This document shows, one piece after another, positions 62,401 through 64,000 of a stretch of 64,000 nt of DNA; the stretch's first letter is position 1, and each line of letters opens with the position of its first letter. A program made the position numbers and the translations under genes. The DNA is taken from the NCBI RefSeq assembly GCF_001431405.1, contig NZ_LDJL01000005.1, positions 1-64,000 of the forward strand. The letters run 5' to 3'. This DNA comes from Pseudoxanthomonas dokdonensis (GTDB taxonomy: Bacteria; Pseudomonadota; Gammaproteobacteria; Xanthomonadales; Xanthomonadaceae). Below the pieces are notes generated by a model. The model did no database searches, had not been told where the DNA came from, and saw nothing but the letters and a program-made list of their open reading frames with translations.

Positions 62401-64000
62401 GTCACCCCGGCATCCGGCCAGACCATCACCTTCGACAATCCCGGCCCGCAGGATTTCGGCAGCACGCCGAGCCTGGTTGCCAGCAGCGATTCGGGTTTGC
62501 CAGTGGTCTTCAGCACCACCACGCCTGCAGTGTGCAGCGTCAGCAGTGCCGGCGTGCTGGAGACGCTGGGCGTTGGCAGCTGCACGGTCAACGCCGACCA
62601 GCCCGGCGACGCTCATGTCCGGCCGGCGATCCAGATCAGCCGTTCATTCGCAATCAATGCAGTAGTGCCGGGCGCTCCGGTTATCGGCAGCACCCGCGTG
62701 GTGGGTGCCGGTTCGATTGAAGTCAGCTTCAACGCACCAGCGTTCGGCGGCGGGGCGCCGATCACCGATTACACGGTTAGCTCCAGTCCGGGTGGCATCA
62801 GTGTCAGCGGCGATGGCAGCCCGCTGACGGTGACCGGCCTGGACGCAGGCACCGACTACCGCTTCAGCGTGGTCGCCAGCAACAGCGCCGGTTCCGGCAG
62901 TGCGTCTGCGTGGTCGGCTCCAATGTCGCCGGCTCCGCAGTTACTGGCCAACGACAGCGCCATCTCGGTGGCTTATGGATCAGCCGCGGTGCCGGTCAGC
63001 CTGGACATCACCGGTACCGCGAGCGCGGTGACCGTGACCAGCGCACCAAGCCATGGCAGCACCACCATCAGCGGCACCAGTATCAGCTACCAGCCCGCCG
63101 CCGGTTATGCCGGTAGCGACAGTTTCAGCTACACCGCCAGTGACGCATACACCACCACCGCACCGGCGACCGTGTCGGTCACGGTGCAAGCAGCCACGCT
63201 GACGCTGGATGCGACCGCACCGCCGGCAACCCTGGCTGGCAGTGATTATCGCCATCAGTTCGTCGTCGACGGAGGCAGCGGTCACTACACCTTCGCGCTG
63301 GCCGCAGGCGCGTTGCCCAATGGCCTGAAACTCGCCGACACCGGGCTGCTGTCCGGCACCCCGACCGTGGATGGCAGTTTCGCGTTCACCGTCAAAGCCA
63401 CCGACAGCAGTACCGGCATCGGCCCGTTCAGCGTGCAACAGGCGTACACGCTGACGGTGGCGGCGCCCGAAATCACACTCGACCTGTCCCTGCCGGAGCT
63501 GCATTCGGGTGATAACACCGAACAGGTACTCACCGCCAGCGGTGGCAGCGCGCCGTATGCTTTCGCGATAGTCGCCGGCACGCTGCCGCGTGGCCTGTCG
63601 TTGGAGGTCAATGGCAGGTTGTCTGGCAGCGCCAGTGAAGCCGGCCGCCACCAGCTGACCATTGAAGTCAAGGACGCCAATGGCTTCAGCGCGCAACAAG
63701 TGCTGGTGCTGGTGATCGAGCGCGCCAGCCAGGTGATCAGCGGTTTCATCGCCAATCCGTCGGCGCCGGTCTATGCGGCCGATGCCAGCTTCGAGGTCAG
63801 CGCCCAAGGTGGCGGATCAGGCAGTTCAATCGTGTTTGCCAGCCTCACGCCTGCAGTGTGCAGTGTCAGTGGCAGTAGCGTCGCGATGCGCGCCGCTGGC
63901 CGTTGCAGTCTGGTCGCCGATCAGGCCGGTGATGCGAATTTCGAACCGGCCGCGCAGGCAAGACTTGATGTCGACATCGCAGCCGCGACCCCCGAGCTGC
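59494..64000 (+). CDS. Large exported multi-domain protein with Ig-like and fibronectin III repeats (3' end outside the window)
   Basis: At least 1502 residues; the frame is open to the window end. A signal peptide (ALACASVVHA) precedes an unrecognised beta-rich domain (about 28-207). Two Ig-like repeats with YRIGDTVTATW (113 residues apart) and a Big-type domain follow. Then come three modules of about 174 residues, each a fibronectin III domain (xPGAPxxG...) plus a domain opening TFDNPG..FG.TP with two cysteines (VC...CT), and one more fibronectin III domain. After these are a cadherin-like domain (GYAGSDSFSYTASDAY) and two putative-Ig domains (LPNGLxL..GLLSGT). It is probably a surface or secreted adhesin-like protein. 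The start has no clear ribosome binding site; no sorting or secretion end is visible. Confidence 0.88.
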   Translation, partial: MSNRILMALRALALLTALACASVVHAAPTVLHFSSAAGLGDGIASDGDGGSVDIPGREIQIVNTFDTTGNSIGVIDWRDNSWLYSNDPSYSALTYDSENGPKGMAIRSADGSAFKLTSFRYYNWGETESTTITIAGYRHGALVASTSLDIYDPNFVPRTIPLGTAFQNVDRVVLYISAGGWLHDQSSSAHSINDIFIDDAVSPLPPRVSDGFIGISGATGTGGSYRIGDTVTATWDNSTSADNIGLDNNVSGVTVDFSQFGGGTAVAASNAGGIWTARYTLTAGSIDAIGRNVAVTAYNANGPTTVADTSNVAVDNIAPVVSDARISISGGSGTGGGYRIGDTVTATWNNTASGDSNNDVIAAVNVDFSQFGGAAAVAASNSGGVWTATYTLAPGSIEASNRNISVAASDNAGNTTTVADTSNAVVDLRLPSVLAITPSGSASAADTTLTYNANFSEPVSHLSVDDFSLTATGTASASISGITITGGSTADITVSGVNGQGSLRLNLNSGSDVTDIAGNGPPAAFGSGGVHLVNVPTAPGAPQIGSATAGNGQAQVSFTAPANDGGSAVTVYTVTSSPGGIAAQGSASPISVSGLSNGIAYTFSVTASNAVGTSAASAASNPVTPKASQVLTFDNPGTQLFGSTPALVASSDAGLPVSFTSSTTTVCTTTSGGVLTLVSAGSCTIVASQPGDAARLPASDVQQTFAVAAVVPGAPVIGTATAGDGQATLTFSAPASNGGAGITGYTVTSNPAGGVASSAGSPITVPGLDNGMAYTFTVTATNSAGTGAASLASNTVTPAAAQTITFNNPGAQNFGTTPTLTASTDSGLTVSFSSATTGVCTITSGGALTLVAAGNCTIHADQAGDNGYLPATRVSRTFSVNPVQPGAPGSVVATAGDAQVAVAFSVPSDNGGSAITGYTVTVSPADVAPVNGSSSPIIVSGLSNGQAYSFSVTASNVAGTGPASTASNTVTPASGQTITFDNPGPQDFGSTPSLVASSDSGLPVVFSTTTPAVCSVSSAGVLETLGVGSCTVNADQPGDAHVRPAIQISRSFAINAVVPGAPVIGSTRVVGAGSIEVSFNAPAFGGGAPITDYTVSSSPGGISVSGDGSPLTVTGLDAGTDYRFSVVASNSAGSGSASAWSAPMSPAPQLLANDSAISVAYGSAAVPVSLDITGTASAVTVTSAPSHGSTTISGTSISYQPAAGYAGSDSFSYTASDAYTTTAPATVSVTVQAATLTLDATAPPATLAGSDYRHQFVVDGGSGHYTFALAAGALPNGLKLADTGLLSGTPTVDGSFAFTVKATDSSTGIGPFSVQQAYTLTVAAPEITLDLSLPELHSGDNTEQVLTASGGSAPYAFAIVAGTLPRGLSLEVNGRLSGSASEAGRHQLTIEVKDANGFSAQQVLVLVIERASQVISGFIANPSAPVYAADASFEVSAQGGGSGSSIVFASLTPAVCSVSGSSVAMRAAGRCSLVADQAGDANFEPAAQARLDVDIAAATPEL
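60124..60780 (+). repeat. Two tandem Ig-like repeats
   Basis: The segment with TGTGGSYRIGDTVTATW begins about 60142; its second copy (GTGGGYRIGDTVTATW) stands 339 bases (113 codons) later. Both continue with VDFSQFGG, WTA.YTL and NVAV/NISV blocks. DNA and protein similarity are visible by eye. Confidence 0.75.
61096..62930 (+). repeat. Tandem fibronectin III plus cysteine-pair modules
   Basis: The TTC of the TFDNPG motif falls at 61390, 61909 and 62431, giving periods of 519 and 522 bases (173 and 174 codons). Each module starts with a proline-rich fibronectin III domain (PGAP...ATAG) and ends with ISGxxxxx-free VxQTF or FSV. The fourth copy keeps only the fibronectin III half. Confidence 0.8.

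Overview
The window is high-GC gammaproteobacterial chromosome, best explained as a member of the Xanthomonadaceae/Lysobacteraceae. The main argument is the order lysS, rpfG, rpfC, rpfF, rpfB, acnA (rpfA), the quorum-sensing locus for diffusible signal factor (DSF) typical of that family. The RpfF and RpfC homologues keep the family's catalytic and phosphorelay residues. Genes are dense, with many ATGA/GTGA-type overlaps. Several starts have a -10 box only 6-7 bases upstream, which suggests leaderless mRNAs. No tRNA, rRNA, CRISPR array or insertion sequence was found.

Layout. 0-8 kb: lysS and the DSF system (RpfC sensor, RpfG c-di-GMP phosphodiesterase, RpfF synthase, RpfB acyl-CoA ligase). 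8-15 kb: a small lipoprotein, acnA, a VapBC toxin-antitoxin pair and acnB. 15-22 kb: hflD-mnmA-nudix, a YbjN-like protein, and the conserved clpS-clpA-infA-aat block, which holds three parts of the N-degron pathway. 22-25 kb: a TonB-dependent receptor with visibly lower GC than its neighbours. 25-34 kb: FemAB-like and DUF2254 genes, trxB, ftsK-lolA-rarA-crcB. 34-38.5 kb: a five-gene secretion operon resembling the Pseudomonas functional amyloid (fap) operon. 38.5-41.8 kb: an overlapping operon of an N-formylglutamate-amidohydrolase-fold protein, a DUF1704 (HEIGTH/QEGL) zinc peptidase and an ATP-grasp ligase. 41.9-46.2 kb: small membrane proteins, a Nei/Fpg glycosylase, DUF72, isochorismatase-like hydrolase and an MFS transporter. 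46.3-53.1 kb: cyoABCD-surf1-regB-regA, with an FNR/Anr-type box in front. 53.2-58.5 kb: a small DUF3861-like protein, an MFS transporter and arsR-arsC-arsH-arsB. 58.6-64 kb: a DUF4126 protein and the start of a very large exported Ig/fibronectin-repeat protein cut by the window end.

The two most interesting loci are neighbours. The fap-like operon encodes a periplasmic C39-family cysteine peptidase between two exported proteins that each carry a bacteriocin-style double-glycine site (LRGG, MRGG). One of them shares a C-terminal motif with the Gly-rich first product, and the last gene encodes an outer-membrane barrel with an N-terminal coiled coil. This looks like a processed surface-fibre or secretion system. 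The adjacent ATP-grasp/DUF1704/FGase operon pairs a predicted amino-acid or peptide ligase with a MATCAP-like carboxypeptidase homologue and a second amide hydrolase, as expected for reversible peptide tagging or a small peptide pathway.
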